Shown here piece after piece: positions 8,810-18,613 of a stretch of 64,000 nt of DNA. Made by a program: the position numbers and the translations under genes. Origin of the DNA: Stentor roeselii. Lineage: Eukaryota; Ciliophora; Heterotrichea; Heterotrichida; Stentoridae. The notes under the pieces are model-generated. The model was not told the origin of the DNA. It made no database searches and saw only the letters and a list, made by a program, of their open reading frames with translations. How positions within the stretch are numbered: position 1 is the stretch's first letter; every line of letters begins with the position of its first letter. Location: the NCBI GenBank assembly GCA_006503475.1, contig RSEH01000026.1, positions 62,001 to 126,000 on the forward strand. The letters are read 5' to 3'.

Positions 8810-11344
8810 ATGGAAGACTACAGCAAAGCAAACCAATTTAAACTTGTCCAGTCTTACTCTCCTGAACTTTTCTTATGTGAAAAAATCAACTCGGGACTGA
8901 TTTATACTGTTAAACACGTCGACTCACCATCTTCTATAAGAATTCAAAATTTGCGAAACGAGTTAAAATTTCTGAAAAACTCAAAACTTTACCATCCTAA
9001 CATCATTTCCTTGCTCTGGGCTGAGGAAACTGCTAATTCCTGGTCGATATTTTATGAGCATTGCAACGGTGGCCCTCTTTCTTGTTATTCAAAAATCGAA
9101 CCTTTGTATCTTTTTTCTCAGATCTGCCAAGGAGTGAGTTACCTCCACAACAAATCAATAGTGCACAAAAACCTGACGATCCACAACATCTTCCTGCACA
9201 ACAACATCCCTAAACTATCCAACTTCGAACTATCAGAAAAAACAGATCTTCAATATCCCGAAGGTTCAATACTAGAGTGCATTGAAAACAACTGGGTACC
9301 TCCAGAGGTTCAAAACTCTTCTCGATTCACAAAAGAATCCGACATCTGGAACCTCGGCCTGATCTTTTACTTCTTAGTCTATCGAGAACCCATTAAATTC
9401 CCTTTACGTGAAGATCCCCGCCCTCAATATCGAGATATTTTTTCAATGACTCTTTGTTTGGACCCTTCAAAGCGTGCCAATATCGACTCTCTTATCAAAA
9501 AAGTCAATGAAAGATTTACAAGAGAACCTCCGACTGTTGGCAGTTGCGCTTGTTTCTCTCTTTCAATTATTTCTCGAAATTCAACTACATCACTGGTCAA
9601 AAAAATCCTTTGCAATCAACTCACCTCTACGAATGACAAGCAAATTGAAAAGTTGGTGGAAAAAGTAGTTCCCAACCCGAAAAAAAGCACTAAATTTTTT
9701 ACTGAATTGATAAAACAAACAGAAGAAGCGAATCTTGTTGTTAAGATTAGAGCTTGCACTGTTCTTTTCTGCTATTTGAAAGATGTGCCTCTGGTAGTAT
9801 ACAACCAAAAGCCAGGAGTTCTTGAATTTCTCTCATCCTTAATTCACTTCAAATCAGGACAACGAGAAGTAGCGAAAGTAATTGAAGTGGTTCAGTCATT
9901 TAGCCAAGTGATTCAATGTAAATTTTACCTGATTAGATCAACTTTACCAAGACTAAGTGGCTCTTTCAAAGTAAATGAATCGACATCTGACATGAAAGTT
10001 GAAACTTTGAAACAACTTGTCTGGTACTGGGACTATCTGCTCAATTTACATGAACTTCTCTTGGCGTTTGGAAGTGCTAATGACTATCGAATCATTCGAC
10101 TTGCTGTGATTGAGGAACAGGTCAATGTTTGCAAACTACTCTTTAAGAAAAGTGGAGGCGTTCAGGATCAGACTGCGATGAGGGGTTATTTGGAAAATCT
10201 TATGAATAATGTTAATTTGGCCAAAGGACTTTTTAAAGAGGATCAGGTTGAATTTCCTGATATTGGATTTGATCCTATACCTTTGATCGTCCTTGATGAT
10301 TCAAACTCGGTTAAACCTTCTGGACCGAGACGATTACCTCCAAGGATCAAAAGAAACCCAAGCCAGAAATTCACTCCGATCCTTCTCGACGAAATCGAGG
10401 AAGACCGTCCCCCTACAATCTACGGTACTCCCCTCCGAAGCAACTCCTCATTAAACTACAGATCCCAAGAAATCGACCGTTCAGAGCTTCTTCCTCCATC
10501 ACTAAACCAAAAGTTAAAATCAACTCAAATCGACCACAAAGAGCTGAAATACGAGGAAAAAATCGGCAGCGGCAGTTCATGCGAAGTATGGCTGGGAGTA
10601 TACAAGCGTCAAAAAGTAGCGATAAAAAAGCAAAAATCATCAGAAAGACAAGCATTCACCGAGTTCTACCGCGAACTAAACATTTTAATGTCCTTAAAAC
10701 ACGAGTTCCTCATTTTTTACCTCGGGGCCTGTTTAGACCACCCACTCAGCATTGTGACTGAATACTGCGAAGGCGGCGATTTGTTTAACTTGCTTCATCG
10801 AAAGCCAGCAGTTCATTTGTCCTGGTGGCAAAAAATCGTGATTTTAAAGCAAATCGCTGAAGGGATGAAATTTCTGCATCAAGGGAATATTATTCATAGA
10901 GACTTGAAGTCACTTAATGTTTTGTTGAAAAAAGATGTGAACTGTGAAAATGATGAGGTTTTGATTAAAATTAGTGACTTTGGACTTAGCAAGGTTTTAG
11001 TTGATGATGAATTTATGACTGGACAACTTGGAACTTGTCATTGGATGGCTCCTGAAGTGCTGAAGTCTACTAATTATAGTTTGAAGGCTGATGTTTACTC
11101 GTTCGCTGTTGTTATGTTTGAGGTTTTGACAAGGAATACTCCTTATCGAGGACTTAAACAGGAAGAAATTAGGACTCAAGTTGTTAACTTTGGCTTGAGA
11201 CCTAATGTGGAACTTGTCTCGCAGGAATGCCCGAAAACTCTTAGGTCTTTGATGGTTCTTTGTTGGAGCGAAAATCCAGATGATAGACCTTGTTTTGAAA
11301 AAATTGCAGATATTCTGGATACTGTAAAATCACAGAAAAAATAG
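8810..11344 (+). CDS. Tandem pseudokinase and TKL-type protein kinase
   Basis: An 844-residue protein from an ATG preceded by AATAA. Residues about 15-235 form a kinase-like domain with HKN (119-121) instead of HRD and NFE (about 138) instead of DFG, so it is a pseudokinase. Residues 240-480 are helical, and 480-575 are a Pro/Arg/Ser-rich linker. Residues about 580-838 form a complete kinase with a glycine loop (IGSGSSCEVW), VAIKK, HRDLKS (about 696), DFG (about 723), GTCHWMAPEV and DVYSFAVVMFEVL, typical of tyrosine-kinase-like (TKL/RAF-like) enzymes. The N-terminal pseudokinase may regulate the C-terminal kinase, as JH2 does in JAKs; that is analogy, not homology. The stop is TAG. Confidence 0.88.
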   Translation: MEDYSKANQFKLVQSYSPELFLCEKINSGLIYTVKHVDSPSSIRIQNLRNELKFLKNSKLYHPNIISLLWAEETANSWSIFYEHCNGGPLSCYSKIEPLYLFSQICQGVSYLHNKSIVHKNLTIHNIFLHNNIPKLSNFELSEKTDLQYPEGSILECIENNWVPPEVQNSSRFTKESDIWNLGLIFYFLVYREPIKFPLREDPRPQYRDIFSMTLCLDPSKRANIDSLIKKVNERFTREPPTVGSCACFSLSIISRNSTTSLVKKILCNQLTSTNDKQIEKLVEKVVPNPKKSTKFFTELIKQTEEANLVVKIRACTVLFCYLKDVPLVVYNQKPGVLEFLSSLIHFKSGQREVAKVIEVVQSFSQVIQCKFYLIRSTLPRLSGSFKVNESTSDMKVETLKQLVWYWDYLLNLHELLLAFGSANDYRIIRLAVIEEQVNVCKLLFKKSGGVQDQTAMRGYLENLMNNVNLAKGLFKEDQVEFPDIGFDPIPLIVLDDSNSVKPSGPRRLPPRIKRNPSQKFTPILLDEIEEDRPPTIYGTPLRSNSSLNYRSQEIDRSELLPPSLNQKLKSTQIDHKELKYEEKIGSGSSCEVWLGVYKRQKVAIKKQKSSERQAFTEFYRELNILMSLKHEFLIFYLGACLDHPLSIVTEYCEGGDLFNLLHRKPAVHLSWWQKIVILKQIAEGMKFLHQGNIIHRDLKSLNVLLKKDVNCENDEVLIKISDFGLSKVLVDDEFMTGQLGTCHWMAPEVLKSTNYSLKADVYSFAVVMFEVLTRNTPYRGLKQEEIRTQVVNFGLRPNVELVSQECPKTLRSLMVLCWSENPDDRPCFEKIADILDTVKSQKK

Positions 11345-11449
11345 TATTTATTGAGTAGTTTAAGTGTTTAAGTAATCAAGATTTTAGATGAGGTTTAGGG
11401 AATTGATTAAAGATGATGAGATCATCAAACCATAAAATCCTTTAAACTA

Positions 11450-12421
11450 TTACTTCTTCCTCGGCGAAACCGGAGAAGATCCAATATCATAACTTCCAGG
11501 TCCAGGAACCCAAGTTTTCGACTTCATAAAATCTTCCGTAAACCTAATATCCTTACTCTTCGAAATAAAAGGCATTCTATCCCTATGCTGTAACACAAAG
11601 CTAGTAAAAGCTTTTTCCTTATCCTTATAATGTCCAACTCCAGGTACAAACTTATTCAACCCAGCGACTTCTTCACTTTTCCTGACAATCTTTCCTTTTC
11701 CAATGGTATACATAGGTGTCCTAGTGCTCAAGCTTCTTTTATGATAATTTTCCTCCAAGTCCTTTAAATATCCAGGTCCAACCGTGACTTTTTCTTCACT
11801 TTTTTTCGCTTTAGGCTGATAATACTTAAAAACAGGAAGTCTAGTCTCCATCTTCGTGAACTACTTAAAAACTACTGCTTTGTCCCTGTCTTCTAATTTC
11901 GAATAATAATGACTGGACCCTGGGCTTTGCTCGGCTTGAAAAAGTATTTCGTTGAAATACGAGGCGTCTTTGTCTTTGCTGATTAAAAACTACTCAAACT
12001 TGCCTAATAAGGCCTTTGGTAATGAACTTGATTTGCCTTTTGGCACTTGATTATAATCACTTGGCCCTGGGATTTTTCCTGCGATTTTCATGGCTTCTTC
12101 TGTGACTGTCATTCGTCTGTCTTTCTTGAACCTGCCGTTGGGAGGGTTCCAGAAGGTTTTTTGAAGTTTTTCATTTGATGGAGAGTAAAGTGTCGAGTCT
12201 GGGTCTTTTGATCGTTTGGAGATTTCGTAGATCATGTCTTTTTTCTTTTCGGTTGGGAACTTGAAGCTTCTTGGAGAGTAGTTCACTGTTGTTGGAACGT
12301 TGTAACCTTTCAGGTCTCCTTCTTTTCCTAGACCTCGAGTTATGTTGTAGATTTCTGGGATCTCCATCATTGGAGGAGAGAGATTGAAATTTGGTCTGTC
12401 AGATGAGAGGGAGATTGACAT
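11450..12421 (-). CDS. SHIPPO/STPG-repeat axonemal protein (two introns)
   Basis: Three exons, 12421-11994, 11978-11876 and 11860-11450, join through two 15-nt introns to give 942 nt, or 313 residues. Without splicing the locus looks like two separate genes. The repeated motif is PGP or PGxGxY: IPGPSDYN, SPGSSHYY, VGPGYLKD, VPGVGHYK, VPGPGSYD. This is the sperm-tail PG-rich (STPG/SHIPPO, ODF3-like) repeat, found in proteins lining the inside or seams of ciliary doublet microtubules. A ciliate with thousands of cilia is expected to carry several. The protein is basic and low in helix. Start ATG at 12419-12421 (MSISLSSDRP). Confidence 0.85.
11861..11875 (-). other. 15-nt intron, SHIPPO gene intron 2
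   Basis: Sense sequence GTAGTTTTTAAGTAG. Removal joins the KLEDRDKA exon to FTKMETRL, showing that the apparent ATG at 11851 is internal. Confidence 0.85.
11979..11993 (-). other. 15-nt intron, SHIPPO gene intron 1
   Basis: Sense sequence begins GTAG and ends TCAG, 15 nt. Removing it avoids an in-frame TAG and joins KF-D to KDKDASYF, keeping the SHIPPO frame. Confidence 0.85.
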
Positions 12422-12623
12422 TGATTATTTTATTATGTCAGAGAAAACTGATTTTATTGAAGTTTTGATGATTGGATTAAGGAATTAGAATAAGTTACAC
12501 TTTACCACAAAGGACTAGAAAATAAAGCAATTCCAGTCCTGAACTATTGAAATAAAAAGGTATTTTCTAATCCAGAGTCACTAAATCTTTTTATAATTTT
12601 TAAGCATTCTAGATTAAGACATA

Positions 12624-13397
12624 ATGAAAATTATTACTTTAACTACAGATTTCGGGATCAGTGATTGGTATGTCGCTTGTCTGAAAGGAGTTATTTATAG
12701 TATCAACCCTCAAGTTAATATAGTTGATATCACACATCAAGTTCCTAACCAAGATATACTTGCTGCTTCTTTTATTGTAAGGAACTCAGACTATTTCCCA
12801 CAAGGAACTATTCATGTGGTTGTTGTAGATCCTGAAGTTGGATCATCACGAAAGGCGATCGTTGCGCTACTAAGTAATCAGCAGATTTATGTCTGCCCTG
12901 ATAATGGAATTTTAAGTTTTATTCTAGGAAAACATTCACTTTTAAAGGCTTTTGTCATTGAAAATCAAAAGATCTGTAGAGAGACTGTTTCTTGTACTTT
13001 TCATGGAAGAGATATCTTTGCACCTGTTGCTGCCTGGCTTAGTCTTGGCTCTGAAATTGAATCAGTCGGAAGTGAAATTCGAGAACTGTGCATACTAAAG
13101 GAAAATTTAGTATTGCGGAAGGATGATGGAATTCAGGGATGCATTATTTATATTGATAAGTTCGGCAATTTGATTTCTAATATTGAAAAAACTATGCTTA
13201 GTGGAAAAGTGTTTAAAGGCTTATTAGATGGTCAATTAATTGAAAAGGTTGGAACTCGATATTCAGAGGTTCAAATCGGGGAGCCTTTAGTTTTGTTCAG
13301 TAGTGAACAGTTTGTTGAAATTTCAGTCAATCAAGGAAGTGCAGAAAGCTATTTTAAAGCACATCGGCTGAGTACTTTGGAATTATTTTATGAGTAA
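12624..13397 (+). CDS. SAM hydrolase (adenosine-forming), DUF62 / chlorinase-fluorinase family
   Basis: 257 residues, the usual length of the family. The N-terminal domain has TDFG..D.YV (8-17), KGVI, DITHQV, the run GTIHVVVVDPEVGSSRK, PDNGILS and FHGRDIFAPVAA. The C-terminal barrel has YIDKFGNLISNI, IGEPL and VNQGSAESYF. The family's conserved Asp-Arg-His triad (VDPxVG..R and FHGRD) is present. Characterised bacterial and archaeal members hydrolyse S-adenosylmethionine to adenosine and methionine. Relatives are halogenases; the halogenases' specific loop is not obvious here. The family is mainly prokaryotic, so gene transfer into the ciliate lineage is likely. Codon use and AT content look like the neighbours, so the transfer is not recent. 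No signal or targeting peptide is seen. Confidence 0.88.
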   Translation: MKIITLTTDFGISDWYVACLKGVIYSINPQVNIVDITHQVPNQDILAASFIVRNSDYFPQGTIHVVVVDPEVGSSRKAIVALLSNQQIYVCPDNGILSFILGKHSLLKAFVIENQKICRETVSCTFHGRDIFAPVAAWLSLGSEIESVGSEIRELCILKENLVLRKDDGIQGCIIYIDKFGNLISNIEKTMLSGKVFKGLLDGQLIEKVGTRYSEVQIGEPLVLFSSEQFVEISVNQGSAESYFKAHRLSTLELFYE

Positions 13398-15025
13398 ATT
13401 CTTTAAGTTCTTATCAAATATTTAATATTCAAATGATTGACTCAATATTTTAAGAAAAGTATTACTAGAATTTTTTTTTAGAGATTCACAGTTCTATAAT
13501 CTTTATTTTGTCTGATTTTTTAAGATTTCTAAAATTATTATAAATTTCGTATTGCTAAATTTTTATTTTTCATTTAAAATTCATATCATATTAAAATAAT
13601 TCTAATAAAATAAATACTATGATAATCGAGATAATTTGATCAATAAAATATCAAGTTTGTAAATATCCAGCTTATTAACTATTTATAGAACTTTGATAAA
13701 AATTTTAAGATAAATTGCTATTGGGTTGCATTCTTTGTGAAAATAATTTAATTGTAATATAATGCTATTGAGATATATTTCCAATAAAATAAAATCCTTT
13801 AGACTCATTAGCCCAAGTAATAAAATTTATGTATCCCGTAATTGGATAGGCATCAAATAGAATTTAAATCTATGATTTAGTAGATGAGTTCGATATTAAT
13901 GAAATAACACCTTGATTCAAGCATAAATTAAAGTGAACCCCTAATTATCAGTAACTCTAAGTATTATAAACACAGTTTAAAGTCCAGGGATTTTCTAATA
14001 AAGCATTTCATATTAAATTTAATGCTCAAGCATTCAGCCTTGTATTGAAATCATGTTATCTCCATTATACTTAATATAATATTTAAGCCTTGATCACGAA
14101 ATTTGTGATTCTTGATGTTTATCTTATTTAATATTTTATTTATTTAAATTCTTGACTCTTGACTGATAGTTTAAATAACTTATTTGAAAGAAAATTAAGT
14201 AAAGAAAGCTATAAAAAGTAGTAAATGAAACAACTGATAGCCCCCAGTGGTCCTTCGTTATCGATTAATCTTCTAAGATATTATCCACAAAATAAAAAGA
14301 ATAAAATTCTGTATAATTATAACTTCAATATTCATTTGATTAAAAAGCACATCTTGATCGTGTGAATTCAATTCAATAAACTGTTTATACCTTTTAACTC
14401 TATGCTATCAATCGTATTATTATATAAAATTTATTCTTTTTATTTCAATAATAGTATATTATGTACAATTACCATGCTCTCCTTAGTAATGATTGATGCT
14501 TCAAATCTTGTTGCAATTAACTTACAAATATTGCACTTGCTGAGATAAATTTCTTCATTATCAGCATTTCAGAATTTCGTAATTCTCAAAAATTTTTTTC
14601 TTACGCTAATAGCCTTTTGGTTATTTTATAAGAAAATTCAGTGAATTATCAAAAGAAATTATTTAATTACTCAAGGATATTCTATATTTAATAAATTCGT
14701 TTTTTTCAATAAATTCTAATATAAACTTTAATTTTTAATAACATTGCAGTTTTCATCAAAGCTCGAAGCATTTGAATCATATCCGGGTCTGGTCAAGATT
14801 AAACTCAAAAGACTTGTGCATAAATTGAAAGATCTTTAATTGAACTTCCAATCAAGTGATAAAAAAACTTAATTAAAGTAGTTTTCTAAACCACCCTGAT
14901 AAATAATTATTTTAATATCTAGACAATCCTAGAAATTTCCAAGCAATTAAAAATCTCCTAAATTATCCAAATAAACCCTTCACAAAAACCTAACTAACCC
15001 AAATTAAGATAATTTCTTAATCATA
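13398..15025. other. Long AT-rich intergenic region
   Basis: About 1.6 kb without an open frame worth calling and without a recognised RNA gene, transposon end or clear tandem repeat. The last 250 bp before the IF-3 gene are A/C-rich on the plus strand, as seen upstream of other genes here. I looked for tRNA B-box-like strings and found none convincing. Confidence 0.55.
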
Positions 15026-15823
15026 ATGATTTTCCTCTTCAGGTCATTCGCCCGTGGTCTAAAAAAGTCGAACCCAATCCCTCACCAAGAAAAATTCTCA
15101 TTCGAAGACGTGATAAAAGACACTGATTTTCTCCTAAGTATCGGAATCAAGCACTTTCCAATCAGTACCAAAACCGATCCAAGCGTGAAATTCAGCATCC
15201 TCTCGGAAGAAGGTTACAATCTCGGCATCAAATCACTAAAAGAAGCGATGTCTCTAACATCAAAAGATACTCCAGATCTTTTACTCCTCGAAACCGACCC
15301 TCCACTTTTACAACTAAGCCACTTCAAAAAAATCATCTTAAAAAAAACACGAGTCGCTCACGGAAAATACTTAAGAAAGCACATAAAAGAAGAGATTCGT
15401 TCAATAAAAATAAAAAACTCAATAAAATCACAGGACATCGCTTTAAAAATGATTAAAATTGAAGATTTCATCGAAGATTCAAAGAACTTGTTAATAGAAA
15501 TTCCTTTTGACAGTGATAGTTTGACTGATTTTGACAGAGCGAAAGTTTTAGCGAATGATACTTCGAACTACCTGAAGAATAAGTTTCCTGAAGGTACTTG
15601 CCAGGTGCTTGAATATGAGGAGAAGATGACTGTGGCCTTTGAGCCATGTTCGAGAAGAGAGAGGTTGATAGAAAGTATTTGCAGAAATGAAGAGCTTTTT
15701 AAAAGTCTTGGAATGGAATTTGAATATCAAAAGATTAAGAATACTTTTAACAGGTATAAATACACTTACCGCCCAGATCCAGAAGAAAATAAAGAGAATA
15801 GAAGAGAAACACCTGACCTTTGA
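15026..15823 (+). CDS. Divergent translation initiation factor IF-3, probably mitochondrial
   Basis: 265 residues from an ATG. The N-terminus (MIFLFRSFARGLKK) looks like a mitochondrial presequence: basic, hydrophobic, no acidic residues. Residues about 53-100 resemble IF3-N (FSILSEEGYNLGIKSLKEAM...DLLLLETDPPLL, compare the bacterial pattern of DG..LGI...EAL...DLV.I.P.A.PP). Residues about 115-205 resemble IF3-C: KEEIRSIKIKNSIKSQDIALKMIKIEDFIED, a strand-rich stretch, then a helix DRAKVLANDTSNYLKN. IF-3 binds the small ribosomal subunit and checks the start codon. The C-terminal 50 residues are an extra charged tail. The family call rests on the pattern across both domains, not on one strict motif. 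The gene ends 17 bp before the next, same-strand gene. Confidence 0.6.
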   Translation: MIFLFRSFARGLKKSNPIPHQEKFSFEDVIKDTDFLLSIGIKHFPISTKTDPSVKFSILSEEGYNLGIKSLKEAMSLTSKDTPDLLLLETDPPLLQLSHFKKIILKKTRVAHGKYLRKHIKEEIRSIKIKNSIKSQDIALKMIKIEDFIEDSKNLLIEIPFDSDSLTDFDRAKVLANDTSNYLKNKFPEGTCQVLEYEEKMTVAFEPCSRRERLIESICRNEELFKSLGMEFEYQKIKNTFNRYKYTYRPDPEENKENRRETPDL

Positions 15824-15840
15824 GTGGATTAGTAATAATT

Positions 15841-16980
15841 ATGGAAGTTCGTAGTGATTTTCTAGCATCTATCAATAGGGAGGTACTTGACTTTGACTTG
15901 ATTCCAAGTTGCTCTGTTTGTCTCACTCAAATAAATGTTTTCTGTTGCTTGACATGTGGAAGGTACTTTGAAGGACTTGGGGAAAGTTCTCATTGTTGGA
16001 CTCATTTTTTAGAGACTGGACACTTTTTATTTATTTGCATGAAAACTACGGAAGTCTTCGCTTTGCCTGAATGTTCGAAGCAGGAAGATCAGTCACTTCT
16101 TGATATCAGGTCGAATATTTCTCCCATCTTTCGAGAAGCTGACTTGGCAGGAATATTTTCAGCTCTGCCTCAAAGGTCTTTATCTGGAAAGTCTTTTCAA
16201 GTTGGACTTATTCCTGTCAATTACTTGAAAAGTAATGGGTTTTTTAGCACTGTTGTTTATTTGATCAACTCTATCACGGCTTTGAGGAATACTCTTATTG
16301 TTGGAAAGTTTTCGGGAATTACTGAGTCTCTTTCGATGTTGGTCAAGAAAATGCATAATCAGATGAGCTTTAAAAGTCATGTTTGTCCTCATGAGTTTAT
16401 TTATCAGGTCTCGGTTTTTAGTAAGAGTAAGTTTTCGGTTGGTGGTAAAGGTGATGCTCAAGTGTTTTTTCAGTGGCTGGTGAATCGACTAATAGATGAA
16501 AAGTACCTAAAGACTCAAATAAAGCAAACCCTCCAAGGTCGTCTCCTTCTAAAAAGAAAACCAAAAAAATTCCTCCTCCTAAAACTAGACCTTCCACCCG
16601 AGAGTCCATTTTCAGAAGACAACGAAAAAATATATCTAAAAGACCTACTTGACTCATACATTCATAAATCCGAGATCGAAATCTTAAAATACCCAAACAC
16701 TTTAATCCTGATGATAAACAAGTTCAGACACAACAAGTTTTTCCTTGAAAAAAGTAAGGCTCAAGTGATCTTTGACAGGACTTTAAAAATCGGTTTAGAA
16801 CGTTTCGAGCTTCAAAATTTGGTGAGTCTTTCTTCTTCTAAAGAAAAATCTTTTAATTCACTTGTTAAGTTCAAAGATCAATGGTTCCATATTGATGACT
16901 TGTCTGTCAGTCCTGTTGCTGAGTCCTCTATTCAGTTGTTTGATCCTTATATTCTTCTATATTTCAAATTAACTAATTAA
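15841..16980 (+). CDS. USP39: Sad1/USP39-like U4/U6.U5 tri-snRNP factor
   Basis: 379 residues from the ATG at 15841; a TTG further upstream is rejected. Residues about 18-70 are a ZnF-UBP finger (CSVCLTQINVFCCLTCGRYFEGLGESSHCWTHFLETGHFLF, split here as C..C...C..C...H...H). Residues about 115-379 are a USP-like fold. The place where active ubiquitin proteases have their Cys box reads VNYLKSNGFFSTVVYLINS, matching the cysteine-less pattern of USP39/Sad1 (NDYANAVLQALSNVPPLRN). FHIDD and the final LLYFKLTN also fit. USP39/Sad1 is a pseudo-protease needed for tri-snRNP stability and splicing. It is somewhat shorter than yeast or human homologues. Its last 8 bp overlap the convergent transporter gene. 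Confidence 0.85.
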   Translation: MEVRSDFLASINREVLDFDLIPSCSVCLTQINVFCCLTCGRYFEGLGESSHCWTHFLETGHFLFICMKTTEVFALPECSKQEDQSLLDIRSNISPIFREADLAGIFSALPQRSLSGKSFQVGLIPVNYLKSNGFFSTVVYLINSITALRNTLIVGKFSGITESLSMLVKKMHNQMSFKSHVCPHEFIYQVSVFSKSKFSVGGKGDAQVFFQWLVNRLIDEKYLKTQIKQTLQGRLLLKRKPKKFLLLKLDLPPESPFSEDNEKIYLKDLLDSYIHKSEIEILKYPNTLILMINKFRHNKFFLEKSKAQVIFDRTLKIGLERFELQNLVSLSSSKEKSFNSLVKFKDQWFHIDDLSVSPVAESSIQLFDPYILLYFKLTN

Positions 16981-18613
16981 CTTGGTCCTCGTTCATCTTT
17001 TGGAACTTTCTTGAAGAACTTCCTGCTATTGGACCTTCTGCTGAGCTTGGGTTTCTCATTTGTTCTTTTTCTTCTTCTACGTAGTCTTCCATGTTTTTTC
17101 CAAGAGTTTCTCCTAAAAGGCATGCGAAGAAACTAGCTGTCACTAGGAAAAGACCGATGAAAAATAAAGGATGAATTGTGATTATTGAACCAAGCATTAT
17201 CACCAACGGACTAAAAAGACTACCAAAAAGTGAAATCAATCCCAAGACTCCAAAAACAATACTTCGAACACTAGTAGGAAAGCATTCAACCGCATAAATA
17301 TAACTGATAAGTCTAACAGCAGCAATAGCAAACCTAGCAATAGAAATAAGAACAATCTGAAGTACTTTATTGATCTGACTGACAGCTTGACTAGAAGTAG
17401 AAGAATGAATAAAAGCCAATGCCATTAAACAACAGACGCCAGCGCCTCCCAAGTTGATGATGATTGCAAGTTGTCTTCCAATTCGATTCAACAAAAAAGA
17501 CATGGCAAGGCTGCTGCCTGTTTCCGCCAAGGCCATGATGAAGCCGTTCAAATGAGGACTTCCCATGTAATGCGGAATGCTGAAGACAACTCCGTAGTAA
17601 GACATTGAAAGCACGAACCAAATGTACATCATTACTGAGAATGTCTTTCGAAGTGATCGAAGGCGCAGCAGGTCGCAACATGTGTATCGTTTTACGTCTT
17701 TTAACTCTGATTCGGTCACTGATACTATTCCTTGGGATATTGGAACGAAGGAGTATTTTGATGCTGATGATGAACTTTCGTTGTGGGGGTTGTTTAGATT
17801 TGCTTCTTGGTAACCTATCACCTTCTCCCCCTCCAACATTTCAGTAAACGGTTGCTTTTTATTATAACTCGCAATACAGTTTAAAATAAACCTCGCCCTT
17901 GCATACCTTCCCTGATTAGACGCCAAAAACCTCGGACTTTCATGAAACCTGAGTAAAAACGGTACCCAAACCACATTGGCGATTCCAATAATAACAAAGT
18001 GAATTCTCCATTCAGAAACAACCCAATTAATAATACTCATAAAAGCCATGCCAAGTCCCCAAGCAGCAAAGATAATCCCTGCATAGATATTCCTAAATTC
18101 TCCATCAACACATTCATGAATATAAATAAACGAAGTCATCGTAGTCCCTCCAACAAAAACTCCAGAAACAAGAGTCAAAACCATGAAAACTTCAGGATTT
18201 GTACTTGTTGTTGACACGAATTGAGTAATTGAAGTCATTATCAGTCCTACTATTGTCACTGGCTTACGACCGAATCGGTTTGCCAAGTATGAGATTATGT
18301 ATGTACCGATTCCTAGACCCAAGAAATAAAATAAGTAGATCAGCGTCCGTTTGTATTGGTGACTGCAGATCAGGTTCCACTCGTATGCTGGGTTTGAAAT
18401 GTGAGAATTCTCGGAGACCTGGTTTTCGCAGTAGTCTTCGTTGTTGTAGTCGTAGTCCGGGTGCGTGAGCAGATATGGAAGATTCATCATGAACAAAGCT
18501 TGACTCATCCAAATTCCCGATACCAAGACCAGCAAATGTCGCTGATATCGGTCATGGCCTCCGATTGTCGAAAGAGCTTCGTCCAGTGTGACTGAATATA
18601 AAGAATTTCGCAT
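16973..18613 (-). CDS. SLC22-like major facilitator transporter
   Basis: 546 residues, about 12 membrane spans. The sequence begins with the typical organic-ion transporter start (TLDEALSTIGGHDRYQRHLL), a luminal loop with ICSHQYKRT, then the MFS loop motif NRFGRKPVT after TM2. ESPRFLASNQGRYARAR follows TM6, and the second-half motif is NRIGRQL. SLC22-type carriers move organic cations, anions or carnitine across the plasma membrane; the substrate cannot be read from the sequence. The C-terminus is acidic then Ser-rich. ATG at 18611-18613. The last 8 bp overlap the coding end of the Sad1/USP39 gene on the other strand. Confidence 0.88.
   Translation of the reverse strand: MRNSLYSVTLDEALSTIGGHDRYQRHLLVLVSGIWMSQALFMMNLPYLLTHPDYDYNNEDYCENQVSENSHISNPAYEWNLICSHQYKRTLIYLFYFLGLGIGTYIISYLANRFGRKPVTIVGLIMTSITQFVSTTSTNPEVFMVLTLVSGVFVGGTTMTSFIYIHECVDGEFRNIYAGIIFAAWGLGMAFMSIINWVVSEWRIHFVIIGIANVVWVPFLLRFHESPRFLASNQGRYARARFILNCIASYNKKQPFTEMLEGEKVIGYQEANLNNPHNESSSSASKYSFVPISQGIVSVTESELKDVKRYTCCDLLRLRSLRKTFSVMMYIWFVLSMSYYGVVFSIPHYMGSPHLNGFIMALAETGSSLAMSFLLNRIGRQLAIIINLGGAGVCCLMALAFIHSSTSSQAVSQINKVLQIVLISIARFAIAAVRLISYIYAVECFPTSVRSIVFGVLGLISLFGSLFSPLVIMLGSIITIHPLFFIGLFLVTASFFACLLGETLGKNMEDYVEEEKEQMRNPSSAEGPIAGSSSRKFQKMNEDQVN

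Noticed and set aside
13398-15025. tRNA or other structured RNA genes in the large spacers
   Set aside because: No B-box-like string with a matching acceptor stem was found by eye; a covariance-model scan would be needed to be certain.
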